Under the pieces are notes generated by a model, which was not told where the DNA came from, did no database searches, and was given only the letters and a program-made list of their open reading frames with translations. Positions 1 through 8,840 of a stretch of 64,000 nt of DNA are shown here, one piece after another (within the stretch, counting starts at the first letter, position 1; each line of letters opens with the position of its first letter). Origin of the DNA: Halobacteriovoraceae bacterium (lineage in GTDB: Bacteria > Bdellovibrionota > Bacteriovoracia > Bacteriovoracales > Bacteriovoracaceae); contig PAVS01000001.1 of assembly GCA_002713145.1 (NCBI GenBank), forward strand, positions 373,632 through 437,631, written 5' to 3'. Position numbers and translations under genes: made by a program.

Positions 1-12
1 TGGAGAAAAAGA

Positions 13-31
13 TCCTTCGAGTCCCGAAGGA
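13..31 (+). promoter_or_regulatory. Hairpin covering the ribosome-binding site of the first gene
   Basis: A perfect 7-bp inverted repeat (TCCTTCG at 13-19, CGAAGGA at 25-31) with a 5-nt loop. The right arm holds the only Shine-Dalgarno-like AAGGA, 9 nt before the ATG at 41. If translation starts at 41, folding would hide the binding site. If the frame instead continues from before the window, this is coding sequence and the repeat means little. Confidence 0.4.
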
Positions 32-40
32 AAAAGCGAA

Positions 41-1222
41 ATGCGAAGAATCTATAATTCTTTCCATCAAAATGCCCATTGTTTTGATCTGATTAATCAA
101 GATACTTACTCTGATGATCATGGTTTTCCCAGTTGGCAGACAGTCCTTTCTCTAAGATTTTGGGACGAGACTCAGAGTAATATTGCTGAATATTACGAAG
201 AAGAACTCAACCACACATTTTCAACTTTGAGATCAGCTGTCGAAAATCCCGACTTTTTTGACAACGTTCTTGAGAGAAAGAGAGACAAACAAAGACGTGA
301 TTTAGAGGGGCTTACCTATATAAAAAATAACTTAGCTGAGACACGAGCAAGTCTGGTTGAATTACGAGATCAAGCAGCCAACGCCTATATTAGGCTTGAA
401 TCTCTCTATGGTGAATACGATCAGTCTTATGAAGCTTTATTTAGAGGTATTTACTCTCAGCTCTCAGAGAGAGACCAAGAATTACTTCAAAGTGCCATGA
501 GTCTTAATTCGGATAATCTATGGGGTGTTAGATCAGAAGAAGAGGTTAGGTCAGTCATTGTGTCGATTTTAATCGATTCAGGTATGGAAGACTCTCAAAT
601 AGCAACAACTCTTGATAATTTTAGTGGAGAGTTGAGCCGGTTCGCCTCTGTCGCTGTTGCTCAAAATGAAGCGGAGTCTCTTTTTCAGAACCAATATAAA
701 TATGAAAGGGCTATTGAGGTGATCGACTCAGGAGAGCTAGAAGATAATATTGATTGGCGAATAGACTCTCTTAATCAAACGCTTCAGGAATCAACAAGCG
801 CAGGAGATATTCAAAAAATCGCATCCCTGAAGAAAAGTATCAACGAAGTCATACCTGCAGGTTTTGATGCTGAAGCTTATGGACGTATGAGTAGGCAAGA
901 AATTTCAGAATTTAGTCACAAGCTCTCAGGAATACAGAGTCAAGTTGTAAACCAATTGAATGACTTTACGGTAGCGAGAGAACTTGGGATTGATCCATTA
1001 AAGAGATTTGTTGATGAGGTAAGTTTTCAAATGAACAAGGATTACATACCTTTCTCCTGGCATGAAGAGCATGATGAGATTGAAGCTCCAGGCTTTGGTG
1101 GGACTCATGATACTTGGGAACACGAGTTTGCAGGTATTAATGAAGAACCTGATGATTCTGAAAATGATAAAATGAGTAATGATCCTTTGGTTTTAGCGGA
1201 GATAATTTATGGAAACTTCTAA
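41..1222 (+). CDS. Hypothetical charged, helical protein; may be 5'-partial
   Basis: I do not recognise this 393-residue protein. It is highly charged, rich in Glu, Asp, Gln and Ser, and has long stretches of helix-forming sequence (about residues 75-130 and 205-300), so an extended helical or coiled-coil protein is likely. There is no signal peptide or membrane segment. The last 50 residues are acidic. ATG 41 follows AAGGA at 27-31 with 9-nt spacing. However, the frame is open to the left edge (from base 2), so this may be the C-terminal part of a longer protein. Its last 14 bases overlap the next gene, which suggests coupled translation of a two-gene unit. Confidence 0.55.
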   Translation: MRRIYNSFHQNAHCFDLINQDTYSDDHGFPSWQTVLSLRFWDETQSNIAEYYEEELNHTFSTLRSAVENPDFFDNVLERKRDKQRRDLEGLTYIKNNLAETRASLVELRDQAANAYIRLESLYGEYDQSYEALFRGIYSQLSERDQELLQSAMSLNSDNLWGVRSEEEVRSVIVSILIDSGMEDSQIATTLDNFSGELSRFASVAVAQNEAESLFQNQYKYERAIEVIDSGELEDNIDWRIDSLNQTLQESTSAGDIQKIASLKKSINEVIPAGFDAEAYGRMSRQEISEFSHKLSGIQSQVVNQLNDFTVARELGIDPLKRFVDEVSFQMNKDYIPFSWHEEHDEIEAPGFGGTHDTWEHEFAGINEEPDDSENDKMSNDPLVLAEIIYGNF

Positions 1223-1634
1223 ACTTTTTAGAATGACTTTCTTTTTTATTTTAATGATTTCTTCCTCCGCTACTTTAGCTCGATTTGAAGTAATTATTGT
1301 AGACACTGATATCCCAAAGAAAGAGGTAGAAAAATTAAGAACAAGAGTTAAAGTCAGAGAGCCAAGTCAATTTGTTTCTCCACATGCTTCTGTTATCAAT
1401 TTTTATTTAGAAAAACACTTCGAACAAAGAGTTCAAGAAATGGATTTTTTCGCTCGAGATATTATGTACAAAAAACTTGCAACATATACATGGGAGAGAG
1501 CACGAGCCTCGATGCCATGGCTTACAGAAGAACAATTCAAGAAATTTCGCTCAGATATACCTCCCTATGAGAGAGAAAGAAGTTCGCGTCCTCCTAGGGC
1601 CAGAAGGGCGCGACCGACTATTAACTTTGAATAA
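1209..1634 (+). CDS. Small secreted basic protein, hypothetical
   Basis: This 141-residue protein of unknown function begins with a classic signal peptide: Lys5/Arg8, then a hydrophobic core (about residues 9-22) and a likely cleavage after the Ala-Thr-Leu-Ala segment. The mature part is charged. The last 20 residues are very rich in Arg and Pro (RPPRARRARP), which could bind an acidic partner or a surface. It overlaps the preceding gene by 14 bases and ends one base from the stop of the convergent htpG. I see no terminator between the two. The function is open. Confidence 0.6.
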   Translation: METSKLFRMTFFFILMISSSATLARFEVIIVDTDIPKKEVEKLRTRVKVREPSQFVSPHASVINFYLEKHFEQRVQEMDFFARDIMYKKLATYTWERARASMPWLTEEQFKKFRSDIPPYERERSSRPPRARRARPTINFE

Positions 1635-1635
1635 T

Positions 1636-3558
1636 CTATATAGCTAGATTTGAAAGCTCACTCATAAGATCTTGTGATCTGATAACAAAGTCTTTTCTTT
1701 GCTGATCATCTAAACCTTCTCCGGATATCGCAGCAAGGTCATGAATATAATGTGCCATCTTGTCTGCTAGATCCTTCTTTCCTTCTGAGAGTTTCATCGT
1801 ATTTTGCACTAAAATATGTGAAGGGTTCACAACGAGTGTCTTCTTCGATGGCATATCAAAGCCTGCATTTCCCATCTGTCGAGTCATATTTGCAAAACGC
1901 TTCATCTGCTCATCAATCTTAAAGTAAGCCGCAGTTTTAGAGTTTTTAAAGTTTTTCACTTCAATTTCCATCTGAGCAGGATTTTTTTCATCTTTTTCTC
2001 CCACTAAAAATCCTGTGAAGAGGTCTTTGACTTTCATATCATCTGCTGAAGCCTCTGCTGACTCGAGAATCTCCTCAATTGCATTATCCACTAATTGATA
2101 TTTAGTTTCCGTTTCACCTTGCTTTTTCATTTCTGTATGTTGCATAAAATGCGGGTCAATATAAGAATCAGTTGAGATGGCGTGAATTCCTTCCTCAAGT
2201 AATTGAGTGCGAAGATTAGAGTCACTGACACCTTCTTCAAAGTAGATGACTTTGCCTTTCATTTTCTCAGTATATTTTTCTGGTACTTGCTCGGAATATT
2301 CACCAAGAGTAACGTATTTTTTATCAGAGTTCTTAAAGAGAACTTTATCTCTCATAAGTTCATCAAATTTTGGATCACTAACAACTCCATACTTTACAAA
2401 AAGACCAATATCTTCCCAAGCATTTTCATAGCGCTCACGCTCATTTTTATAGAGTTTCTTTAAAGACTCAGAAACTTTTTTCACGATATAATTAGATATT
2501 TTTTTAATATTTGGGTCACCTTGAAGGGCAGATCTTGAAACGTTAAGGGGGATATCTGTTGAATCAATGGCTCCTTTTAAAAGTCCTAAGAACTCGGGAA
2601 TAACATCTTTAACATTATCACTGACAAAGACCTGCTTAGAATAAAGTTTAATATTTCCGTCATTTACAGGTTTATTAGGGTTGAGCTTAGGAAAGTATAA
2701 AATCCCCTGGAGAGTGAATGGATGGTCAACATTTAAGTGAAGCCAAAAAAGAGGCTCTGGGTCCATTGGGAAGAGTTTTCGATAAAAGTTTTTATAGTCT
2801 TCATCTTTTAAACTTGCAGGATCTTTTTTCCAAAGAGGTTCGCTATCATTGATAATATCATTATCAGGTATTGGCTTTTTATCCTCTTCTTTTTCTGCTT
2901 TAGCATTCTCTGCTGTAACTCTAGCGATCTCGTTTAAATCTTTAAGATAAATTGAGTAGGGCATAAAATCACAATAACGCCCCAAAGTTTCTCTTGTTTT
3001 CCAAGAGTCTAAAAACTCAGCACTCTCATCATTTATGTAGAGAGTAATTTCGGTTCCCACTTCAGATTTGTCAGAATCTTCAAAGCTATATTCTGTATCT
3101 CCTTCACAAATCCATCTTGCAGGTTTGGCTCCTTCATTCATAGAGAGCGACTCAACTTCAACTTTTTCAGCCACCATAAAAGCGGAGTAAAAACCGAGTC
3201 CGAACTTTCCAATAATGTCATTCTTTTCATCACCGGATTCTTTCATTTTTTGAACAAATTCCTCAGCTCCTGAGAAAGCTAGTTGCGCGATATATTTTTC
3301 AATTTCTTCCTCGTTCATACCTAGACCATTATCTTTAAACGTTATGGTCTTCGCTTCTTTATCGATGAGGACTTCAACTTTTCCCTCGGGAGTTTCCTGA
3401 TTCGAGGTTCTGGCGAGAGTATGGCGCTTAGTAATGGCGTCACAAGCGTTAGAAACAAGTTCTCGGATAAAAATATCATGCTCTGAGTAAAGCCATTTTT
3501 TAATGATTGGGAAGATATCTGTGGTATTAACTGAGATAGATCCTGTACGCGCAGTCAT
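1636..3558 (-). CDS. htpG: Chaperone protein HtpG (Hsp90 family)
   Basis: Bacterial Hsp90, an ATP-driven cytosolic dimer that remodels client proteins. The 640-residue length is normal for the family. The GHKL ATPase domain is at the N terminus: RELVSNACDAITK contains the catalytic Glu and the Asn that binds Mg-ATP. It is followed by the DNGLGM motif and by GKFGLGFYSAFMVA, the ATP-lid region. The middle domain and the C-terminal dimerisation domain follow without interruption. ATG 3558 is preceded by AAGGAG at good spacing. The gene is divergent from the asparaginase-like gene across about 70 bp. I could not identify a heat-shock operator there. Confidence 0.97.
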   Translation of the reverse strand: MTARTGSISVNTTDIFPIIKKWLYSEHDIFIRELVSNACDAITKRHTLARTSNQETPEGKVEVLIDKEAKTITFKDNGLGMNEEEIEKYIAQLAFSGAEEFVQKMKESGDEKNDIIGKFGLGFYSAFMVAEKVEVESLSMNEGAKPARWICEGDTEYSFEDSDKSEVGTEITLYINDESAEFLDSWKTRETLGRYCDFMPYSIYLKDLNEIARVTAENAKAEKEEDKKPIPDNDIINDSEPLWKKDPASLKDEDYKNFYRKLFPMDPEPLFWLHLNVDHPFTLQGILYFPKLNPNKPVNDGNIKLYSKQVFVSDNVKDVIPEFLGLLKGAIDSTDIPLNVSRSALQGDPNIKKISNYIVKKVSESLKKLYKNERERYENAWEDIGLFVKYGVVSDPKFDELMRDKVLFKNSDKKYVTLGEYSEQVPEKYTEKMKGKVIYFEEGVSDSNLRTQLLEEGIHAISTDSYIDPHFMQHTEMKKQGETETKYQLVDNAIEEILESAEASADDMKVKDLFTGFLVGEKDEKNPAQMEIEVKNFKNSKTAAYFKIDEQMKRFANMTRQMGNAGFDMPSKKTLVVNPSHILVQNTMKLSEGKKDLADKMAHYIHDLAAISGEGLDDQQRKDFVIRSQDLMSELSNLAI

Positions 3559-3627
3559 GTAAACTCCTTGAAATTCTTATAAATTAATAGACAAAAACAA
3601 TATGGTGGCCCTATTGTTAGAGTCAAG

Positions 3628-4167
3628 GTGAAGACAGAGAAAAAAATGCAAAAAAACCAATGGCGTAGGGTGCACATCGTCACGACGGGGGGCACTATCG
3701 AGAAGACTTATGATGAGCAGGACGGAACACTTTTTAACCGGGAAACTGTGATTCATAAGAGGCTTAATGAAAAAATTCGCCTACCGTACACTGAGATTAA
3801 AATTCATGCGTTAATGGCCAAGGACTCTCTTGATATGGGACTCGAAGATCGAGAGGTTATTCGGGATAAAATCAAAAGCTTAATTCCAGAAGGTCATCCC
3901 ATTGTTGTGTTGCACGGAACAGATACTATGCAGGAAACTGCTGAGCTTGTTGCCAAAACTATTCTTAACCCACAAATCGCAATCATTTTTACCGGGGCTA
4001 TGAAACCCCTAGGATTTGAAGATTCGGATGCACTTCAGAACGTCACAGAAGCCTTGATGGCAGCTCAAATTATCGAGCCGGGAACTTTTATTTGTTTTCA
4101 TAACCGAATCTATTCGGTTCCCGGAGTTCGCAAGAATAAAAAATTTGGTACTTTTGAGCAGTTTTAA
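3628..4167 (+). CDS. Single-domain asparaginase-like protein
   Basis: This matches only the N-terminal catalytic domain of L-asparaginases. It has TGGTIEKTYD (nucleophile Thr and Tyr region), HGTDTMQETA (the second Thr-Asp pair) and FTGAMKP. At 179 residues it is half the usual 330 and lacks the C-terminal domain. The stop is clean and followed directly by the next gene's ribosome-binding site, so it looks like a natural short form and not a broken gene. By hand alignment the Lys that usually sits just before the GAM motif is replaced by a hydrophobic residue, so activity on asparagine is uncertain. GTG 3628 is used here; ATG 3646 (MQKNQWRRVH) is an equally good start. Confidence 0.8.
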   Translation: MKTEKKMQKNQWRRVHIVTTGGTIEKTYDEQDGTLFNRETVIHKRLNEKIRLPYTEIKIHALMAKDSLDMGLEDREVIRDKIKSLIPEGHPIVVLHGTDTMQETAELVAKTILNPQIAIIFTGAMKPLGFEDSDALQNVTEALMAAQIIEPGTFICFHNRIYSVPGVRKNKKFGTFEQF

Positions 4168-4171
4168 TTGA

Positions 4172-4202
4172 GGGAGGAATATTGACTAAAATAATTCCTC
4201 TC
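4172..4202 (+). promoter_or_regulatory. Hairpin enclosing the SD and TTG start of the FetB-like gene
   Basis: GAGGAAT (4174-4180), the Shine-Dalgarno region, is perfectly complementary to ATTCCTC (4194-4200). One G-T and one G-C pair extend the stem to 9 bp (4172-4202). The TTG start codon at 4182 lies in the 13-nt loop. The right arm is inside codons 5-7, so a ribosome already on the message would melt it. The repeat is seen directly; a regulatory role is inference. Confidence 0.45.
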
Positions 4203-4874
4203 ACTAATGTCCTTCTCAGTTTTTTGCCGATTATTGTACTTGGCTGCATCTTTGTCACTTGGAAACTCGACTGGAAAGAGCTCTTATACGCTAGTTTGAG
4301 GATGTTGATCCAGCTCTTTTGTATTGGGTATTTTTTATCTTATATTTTTGAGCGTGATTCAGCGTCTTGGACCTTGGGCATTTTGAGTTTTATGTTGTTG
4401 GTAGCGAGTTGGATCTCGCTGCACTCGATAAAAAATCAAAGAAGAAAATTTATTCTCCATGCTTTAATAAGCATTCTGATGGGGGCGGTACCGGTTTTAA
4501 TCATGGTGGTAGGCTTCATCATTCCTTCTGAATCTTGGTATTCTCCAAGTTTTATTATTCCTATTGCAGGCATGATTTTTTCTATTTCCATGAATACAAT
4601 TGGAATTGCAGCAGAGAGATTTGAGAAAGAAATTCAAATGAGCAGCTTGGAAAAATCAAAGCAAACGGCCCTTAAAGCCTGCCTGATCCCTCAGATAAAC
4701 TCTTTTTTAGCGGTAGGGCTTGTTTCACTTCCAGGAATGATGACCGGACAAATTTTGTCTGGTGTGGATCCTCTCATTGCTGTTCGCTATCAAATCGTAG
4801 TGATGACTATGCTTATAGGAGCGGGAGGACTATCAGCAACAATTTTTTTAAGCACTAAGAGGCTAAGAGTCTAA
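4182..4874 (+). CDS. fetB: FetB/YbbM-type ABC transporter permease (UPF0014)
   Basis: A 230-residue inner-membrane protein with about seven hydrophobic segments. It matches the UPF0014/FetB family in length and in the conserved part around residues 130-215: SISMNTIGIAAERFEKE, then PGMMTGQILSG and Ala-Val-Arg-Tyr-Gln. E. coli FetAB is implicated in iron export. No FetA-like ATPase gene is adjacent, so the partner must be encoded elsewhere. TTG 4182 is the start, with a strong GGGAGG ribosome-binding site at 4172-4177. It lies 14 bp after the asparaginase-like gene and is probably co-transcribed with it. Confidence 0.85.
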   Translation: MTKIIPLTNVLLSFLPIIVLGCIFVTWKLDWKELLYASLRMLIQLFCIGYFLSYIFERDSASWTLGILSFMLLVASWISLHSIKNQRRKFILHALISILMGAVPVLIMVVGFIIPSESWYSPSFIIPIAGMIFSISMNTIGIAAERFEKEIQMSSLEKSKQTALKACLIPQINSFLAVGLVSLPGMMTGQILSGVDPLIAVRYQIVVMTMLIGAGGLSATIFLSTKRLRV

Positions 4875-4952
4875 ATAGGACTTTAATTAATGATGGGCTT
4901 TTTCCTCTTGACTCTGATATAAAGCTACTATGGCCATGAGGACAGAGGATAT

Positions 4953-6707
4953 ATGATGCGTGTTGTACTTCACCAAACTCACCATAATGTTGCAGACTTT
5001 GAAGGTGTACTTAAAACACTTAAGGAGCTAGATTTATCTGCAAAGTCTCCTGAACTGCATATCTTTCCAGAGATGTTTACTACTGGTTATCCGTTACAAG
5101 ATATAGTCTTACAAAAATCATTTATAGATCGACACCAATTTCTGATGAAGGAAATCGAAGACTGGGCAAGCGGACTTTCGAATGAAAATATTTGTTTGTT
5201 AATGGGAGGCTTAAAATATAGTTTTCAAAAAGAGCAAGATGCTATTCCTAGCCGAATAGAGAATGTTGTCTATCAAGTTTTACCTGGAAGAAAGCCTCAA
5301 CCTGTATACACTAAAATGCTCCTTCCCAATTATGATATTTTTGATGAAAAAAAATATTATGCTGAAGGAAAAGAGTCTAAAACAATTGAGTGGATGGGGA
5401 AAAATATTGGGCTCTTAATTTGTGAGGACATGTGGTACTCAACATTACATGATATTAACCCAGTTCAAAGTTTAAAGGAATTGAATACAGAATTGGACTT
5501 AGTCGTAAATCTTTCTGCCAGCCCATACAATCTCTATAAAACTGAAAAACGAAAAACCCGAGCGAAAGAGATTTCAAAGCTTTTGCAGTCTCCATTTTTC
5601 TACGTCAATAGAGTAGGGGCTGAAGATGAAATCATATTTGATGGAAATAGTTTTGCGGTGAATGGTTCTAATTCGCTTAATCAGGCAAAAGCTTTTGAGG
5701 AAGACAAGCTTTCTATAGACTTACCCCAATATTGTGGTGAAATATTTGACCGAGAAGACTCAGTTGAAAATACTTGGGAAAGTCTATTCAGTGCTGGTAT
5801 TATTGTTCCCCCCAATGGATCTATGCCTCATTTAAAAGAATTAGATCATGATCACTGTCAAGAAATTATTCAGGCTTTAACTTTTGGTGTTCAAGAATAT
5901 TTAAAAAAATCGTATTTTAAAAAATTTGTTGTGGCCCTTTCGGGAGGACTAGACTCCGCACTTGTATTAGCACTTTTGAAAATTTCTTTAAAACCAGGCC
6001 AGTCTTTGGAAGCCATTTATATGCCTAGTGAATTTTCTAGAGAAATTAGCTATAAAGCTAGCTTAGAGATGTGCGAGAAAGCAGGTATTCCCTTTCATGT
6101 GCTCCCTATAAAAGGTACTCATGAATATTGTCGTGATCTTTTTGATAAAGAACTTGGTAGTCCATTAGAGGACTTAGCAGATGAAAATATTCAAAGCCGT
6201 ATCAGAGGCTTATTTTTACTAGCTCGCTCTAATCAAACAGATGCACTGGTGATTAATACCTCAAATAAGTCCGAACTTTCAGTAGGGTACTCAACAATTT
6301 ACGGAGATAGTGTCGGAGCGATAAGTCTTTTAGGAGATCTTTATAAAAGTGAAGCCTATCAAGTCGCTCGGTATATTAATTTAAAATACAATAAATTAAT
6401 TCCTGAAGATATCATTGAGAGGGCCCCTTCGGCAGAACTTAGAGAAGAGCAGGTAGATACTGATAGTCTTCCTCCATATGAAATAATGGACACCATATTA
6501 GAAGGAATCCTTAGCTATAGGCTTTCGGGTAAAGATTTGGTGGAATTAGGTCTCCCCCAGGAGGATGTAAAAAAGGTGATAGACCTCTATCGTAAAACTG
6601 AATTTAAGCGCTCTCAGTTTTGCCCTATTTTGAAAATTAAATCGAAAAGTTTTGGCTTTGGTTACAGAGTCCCCATAAGTAAAAACTCACTCTATCTTTC
6701 CCTTTAA
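4953..6707 (+). CDS. nadE: Glutamine-dependent NAD+ synthetase
   Basis: Makes NAD+ from deamido-NAD+, ATP and glutamine in the cytosol. The N-terminal nitrilase-type amidase domain carries the Glu-Lys-Cys triad: Glu40 (FPEMFTTGYP), Lys121 (YTKMLLPN) and Cys157 (LLICEDMW). The C-terminal synthetase domain has the PP-loop SGGLDS at 330-335 and the conserved NTSNKSELSVGYSTIYGD segment. The 584-residue length fits the two-domain form. Start ATG 4953 follows AGAGGA with short spacing; the next codon is also ATG. It stands alone between the FetB-like gene and a lipoprotein gene. Confidence 0.95.
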   Translation: MMRVVLHQTHHNVADFEGVLKTLKELDLSAKSPELHIFPEMFTTGYPLQDIVLQKSFIDRHQFLMKEIEDWASGLSNENICLLMGGLKYSFQKEQDAIPSRIENVVYQVLPGRKPQPVYTKMLLPNYDIFDEKKYYAEGKESKTIEWMGKNIGLLICEDMWYSTLHDINPVQSLKELNTELDLVVNLSASPYNLYKTEKRKTRAKEISKLLQSPFFYVNRVGAEDEIIFDGNSFAVNGSNSLNQAKAFEEDKLSIDLPQYCGEIFDREDSVENTWESLFSAGIIVPPNGSMPHLKELDHDHCQEIIQALTFGVQEYLKKSYFKKFVVALSGGLDSALVLALLKISLKPGQSLEAIYMPSEFSREISYKASLEMCEKAGIPFHVLPIKGTHEYCRDLFDKELGSPLEDLADENIQSRIRGLFLLARSNQTDALVINTSNKSELSVGYSTIYGDSVGAISLLGDLYKSEAYQVARYINLKYNKLIPEDIIERAPSAELREEQVDTDSLPPYEIMDTILEGILSYRLSGKDLVELGLPQEDVKKVIDLYRKTEFKRSQFCPILKIKSKSFGFGYRVPISKNSLYLSL

Positions 6708-6728
6708 TTCAGAGTAAAAACGTCAATT

Positions 6729-6760
6729 AAGGCTTGTAGGAGCCTCTATTGCCTTTTTTT
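6729..6760 (+). terminator. Weak candidate terminator after nadE
   Basis: AAGGC (6729-6733) pairs with GCCTT (6751-6755), followed by a T run to 6760. A small inner AGGCT/AGCCT stem competes with it. The position 22 bp after the nadE stop is right, but the outer loop is long, so the call is tentative. Confidence 0.35.
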
Positions 6761-6824
6761 CATGCCAACCTTTTCCTAAGAGAGGAACTCTATATTCATA
6801 AATTCAAGGTCTTATGCAAAGATT

Positions 6825-6853
6825 TTCGAAGCGTATTTTGAAGGAGCTATAAT
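6825..6853 (+). promoter_or_regulatory. Candidate sigma-70-type promoter of the Cys-rich lipoprotein gene
   Basis: A perfect -10 hexamer TATAAT lies at 6848-6853, 20 bp before the GTG at 6874. The hexamer 17 bp upstream (TTCGAA, 6825-6830) matches the -35 consensus only at three positions, so the call rests on the -10. Confidence 0.4.
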
Positions 6854-6873
6854 AGTTAAGTAAGAGAAATTAC

Positions 6874-8805
6874 GTGCCGATAAAGAAGTTAGTGATGAAG
6901 TTATCTTGGGCCTACATTCTTTTAATATGTTTAGCTTCCTGTGTAGAAGCTCCTCAGACTCGAGCTCCGGGTTCGGAGGTGAATAGTATAAATTCGGGTT
7001 CCGGTGGAAGTGGTGGAGGAAATGGTCTTACCAACGATGACGGAACTTTAGATGGGGACGGTGAAATCGTCATTGCAAAAGTTGAATTGCGACATCTTAT
7101 TGAACCTAAAGTTGACGACAGTGAAGATAGTGAAGCTGGAACATATAAAAGAAAGCTCACCTTGCCTAAAAACTATGATGGATATCTTTACTTAGCAGGT
7201 ATTAATATTTCAACTTTATCTTCACAAAGTATAAAGGCTAGATTCAAATTTGGGCTCGACAGGTCTTCAATTGAAATCCCTGCAACCGTGAGCACAGCTC
7301 CAGGACTTACGCCTCAAACAGATATAGAAGTTTTAGTTCTTGATTTGAGGTCAAAACCCTTTGACGATATTCAGCTTATCTATGATCTTTTCGACTATAA
7401 CGATTATGATTTTACAGGCGCAGATGATTCTTCTTTAAGCTCTCCTGTTGCCAATAATCGAGATGATAATTTGTTTTGTCGAGGTTTAAAACTCGAAGAC
7501 GACTCTACTTTTACAGGCAGTATAACAGATGGCTGTTCAGACTCAGGTGATATCTGTAAATATGCTTATGCTAAAGTTGTTGATAAAGGTCTAGTGGAGT
7601 CAGGATCTCCTAATATTCCCTATATCCCTTCGGAGATTAATGTTCAAAGCGGTGATACCGGATACTATGATGACTTAGACAGTATAAAAGTAGACCGATG
7701 TTTACCTGATGATCTTAAAGCAAGTTATGTATATGACGATTCAACCAGTCTTACTTTTAATGATAGTACAGCGACGTCAATTGATGGAATTGGGTATTTT
7801 TATTTAGGTCCTTATCGTTCACTAAATACAACCAGCTGGGAGATAGAGTCTAGCGCCGTTACTAGCGCTTATGGAGTTTTTGGAAACTTATTTAGTAATG
7901 ACCTTCAACTAGGATACCAATCTAAGCTTTTTCCTCTTTATGTACAGTATAATTTAAACAAAGATATAGAGTATCTAGGAGCTTCTATCGCCGATGATGA
8001 TAAGAACCTTGAGACTATGTCTGCCAATGGCGACTCATTATTTCTCGATGGTTGTAACGAAAGAGTGAGAACAATAGATGATATAACGGGAGAACATATC
8101 GGTTCATGTAATGTTACTGCTACTATTGAAATTGTGGCCACCGATGATTCTGGTAATGAGACGGTCGTGGATATTACAGATGAGGTGAAGCTTCAATTAG
8201 TAAAACCTGAAGACATTAATTCTTCTGGAGAGAACGTTCTCCTTTCAAGCTTTCAGCAATGTTCAAGTTCTAATCAATGTGGATCAGATTCCTGTTGTAT
8301 AAATAGTCGTTGCTGGGATAAATCTTTGGTTACCCAGTGTGTGGACGACCTTCCTAATTTTGGAAATCTAATAACTGGAGAGACATGTAATAGTGATTAT
8401 GAATGTTCATCACTTTGTTGTGATCGAATTCGTGGCACATGCCAGCCTCATGATACCATTGCTACCAGTCCGGTCTATTGTGCGAAACCTGCCGGGCAAA
8501 CTTGTGTGGCAAAAGAGTGGTGTGATCAACATCCCGTTACAACTTGTGGGATTGTAAGAACAGGGACTGATCCTTTTGGAAATGTTACTTGTGCACTCCG
8601 TTGTATTACCGCTCAGGTCTTTGGTGAATGTGTGGCAAGTGACGGAATTGGTGCTGCCATTTGTACGCCTCCGGATCAGCCAGATTCGCCAACTTTTGAT
8701 CCAAACGATCCAAATCGTTGTAATCCTGAAGGTGGACTTCTTACACTAGAACAATTGATTGAACTGGCCAATAATCCAAGTCAAGGTAATCCTCAAGTCA
8801 ATTAG
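6874..8805 (+). CDS. Large Cys-rich lipoprotein, hypothetical
   Basis: A 643-residue exported lipoprotein. A hydrophobic signal segment ends in the lipobox LASC (Cys23 from the GTG start). A Gly/Ser-rich linker (residues 42-52) and an acidic, Asp-rich body with beta-type sequence follow. From about residue 465 a Cys-rich section repeats paired Cys units (SDSCCIN, SSLCCD and similar), probably disulfide-bonded modules exposed at the cell surface. I do not recognise the family. GTG 6874 is given as start; ATG 6895 (MKLSWAYILL) keeps the signal peptide and is also possible. A separate transcription unit is likely, given the TATAAT just upstream. Confidence 0.75.
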   Translation: MPIKKLVMKLSWAYILLICLASCVEAPQTRAPGSEVNSINSGSGGSGGGNGLTNDDGTLDGDGEIVIAKVELRHLIEPKVDDSEDSEAGTYKRKLTLPKNYDGYLYLAGINISTLSSQSIKARFKFGLDRSSIEIPATVSTAPGLTPQTDIEVLVLDLRSKPFDDIQLIYDLFDYNDYDFTGADDSSLSSPVANNRDDNLFCRGLKLEDDSTFTGSITDGCSDSGDICKYAYAKVVDKGLVESGSPNIPYIPSEINVQSGDTGYYDDLDSIKVDRCLPDDLKASYVYDDSTSLTFNDSTATSIDGIGYFYLGPYRSLNTTSWEIESSAVTSAYGVFGNLFSNDLQLGYQSKLFPLYVQYNLNKDIEYLGASIADDDKNLETMSANGDSLFLDGCNERVRTIDDITGEHIGSCNVTATIEIVATDDSGNETVVDITDEVKLQLVKPEDINSSGENVLLSSFQQCSSSNQCGSDSCCINSRCWDKSLVTQCVDDLPNFGNLITGETCNSDYECSSLCCDRIRGTCQPHDTIATSPVYCAKPAGQTCVAKEWCDQHPVTTCGIVRTGTDPFGNVTCALRCITAQVFGECVASDGIGAAICTPPDQPDSPTFDPNDPNRCNPEGGLLTLEQLIELANNPSQGNPQVN

Positions 8806-8840
8806 TTGATGTTTTGCTATCTATTAGTTAAAGTTTCTCC

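Noticed and set aside
4903-4949. TCCTCT / AGAGGA repeat before nadE
   Set aside because: It would mask the ribosome-binding site, but the 6-bp stem has a 35-nt loop; likely chance.
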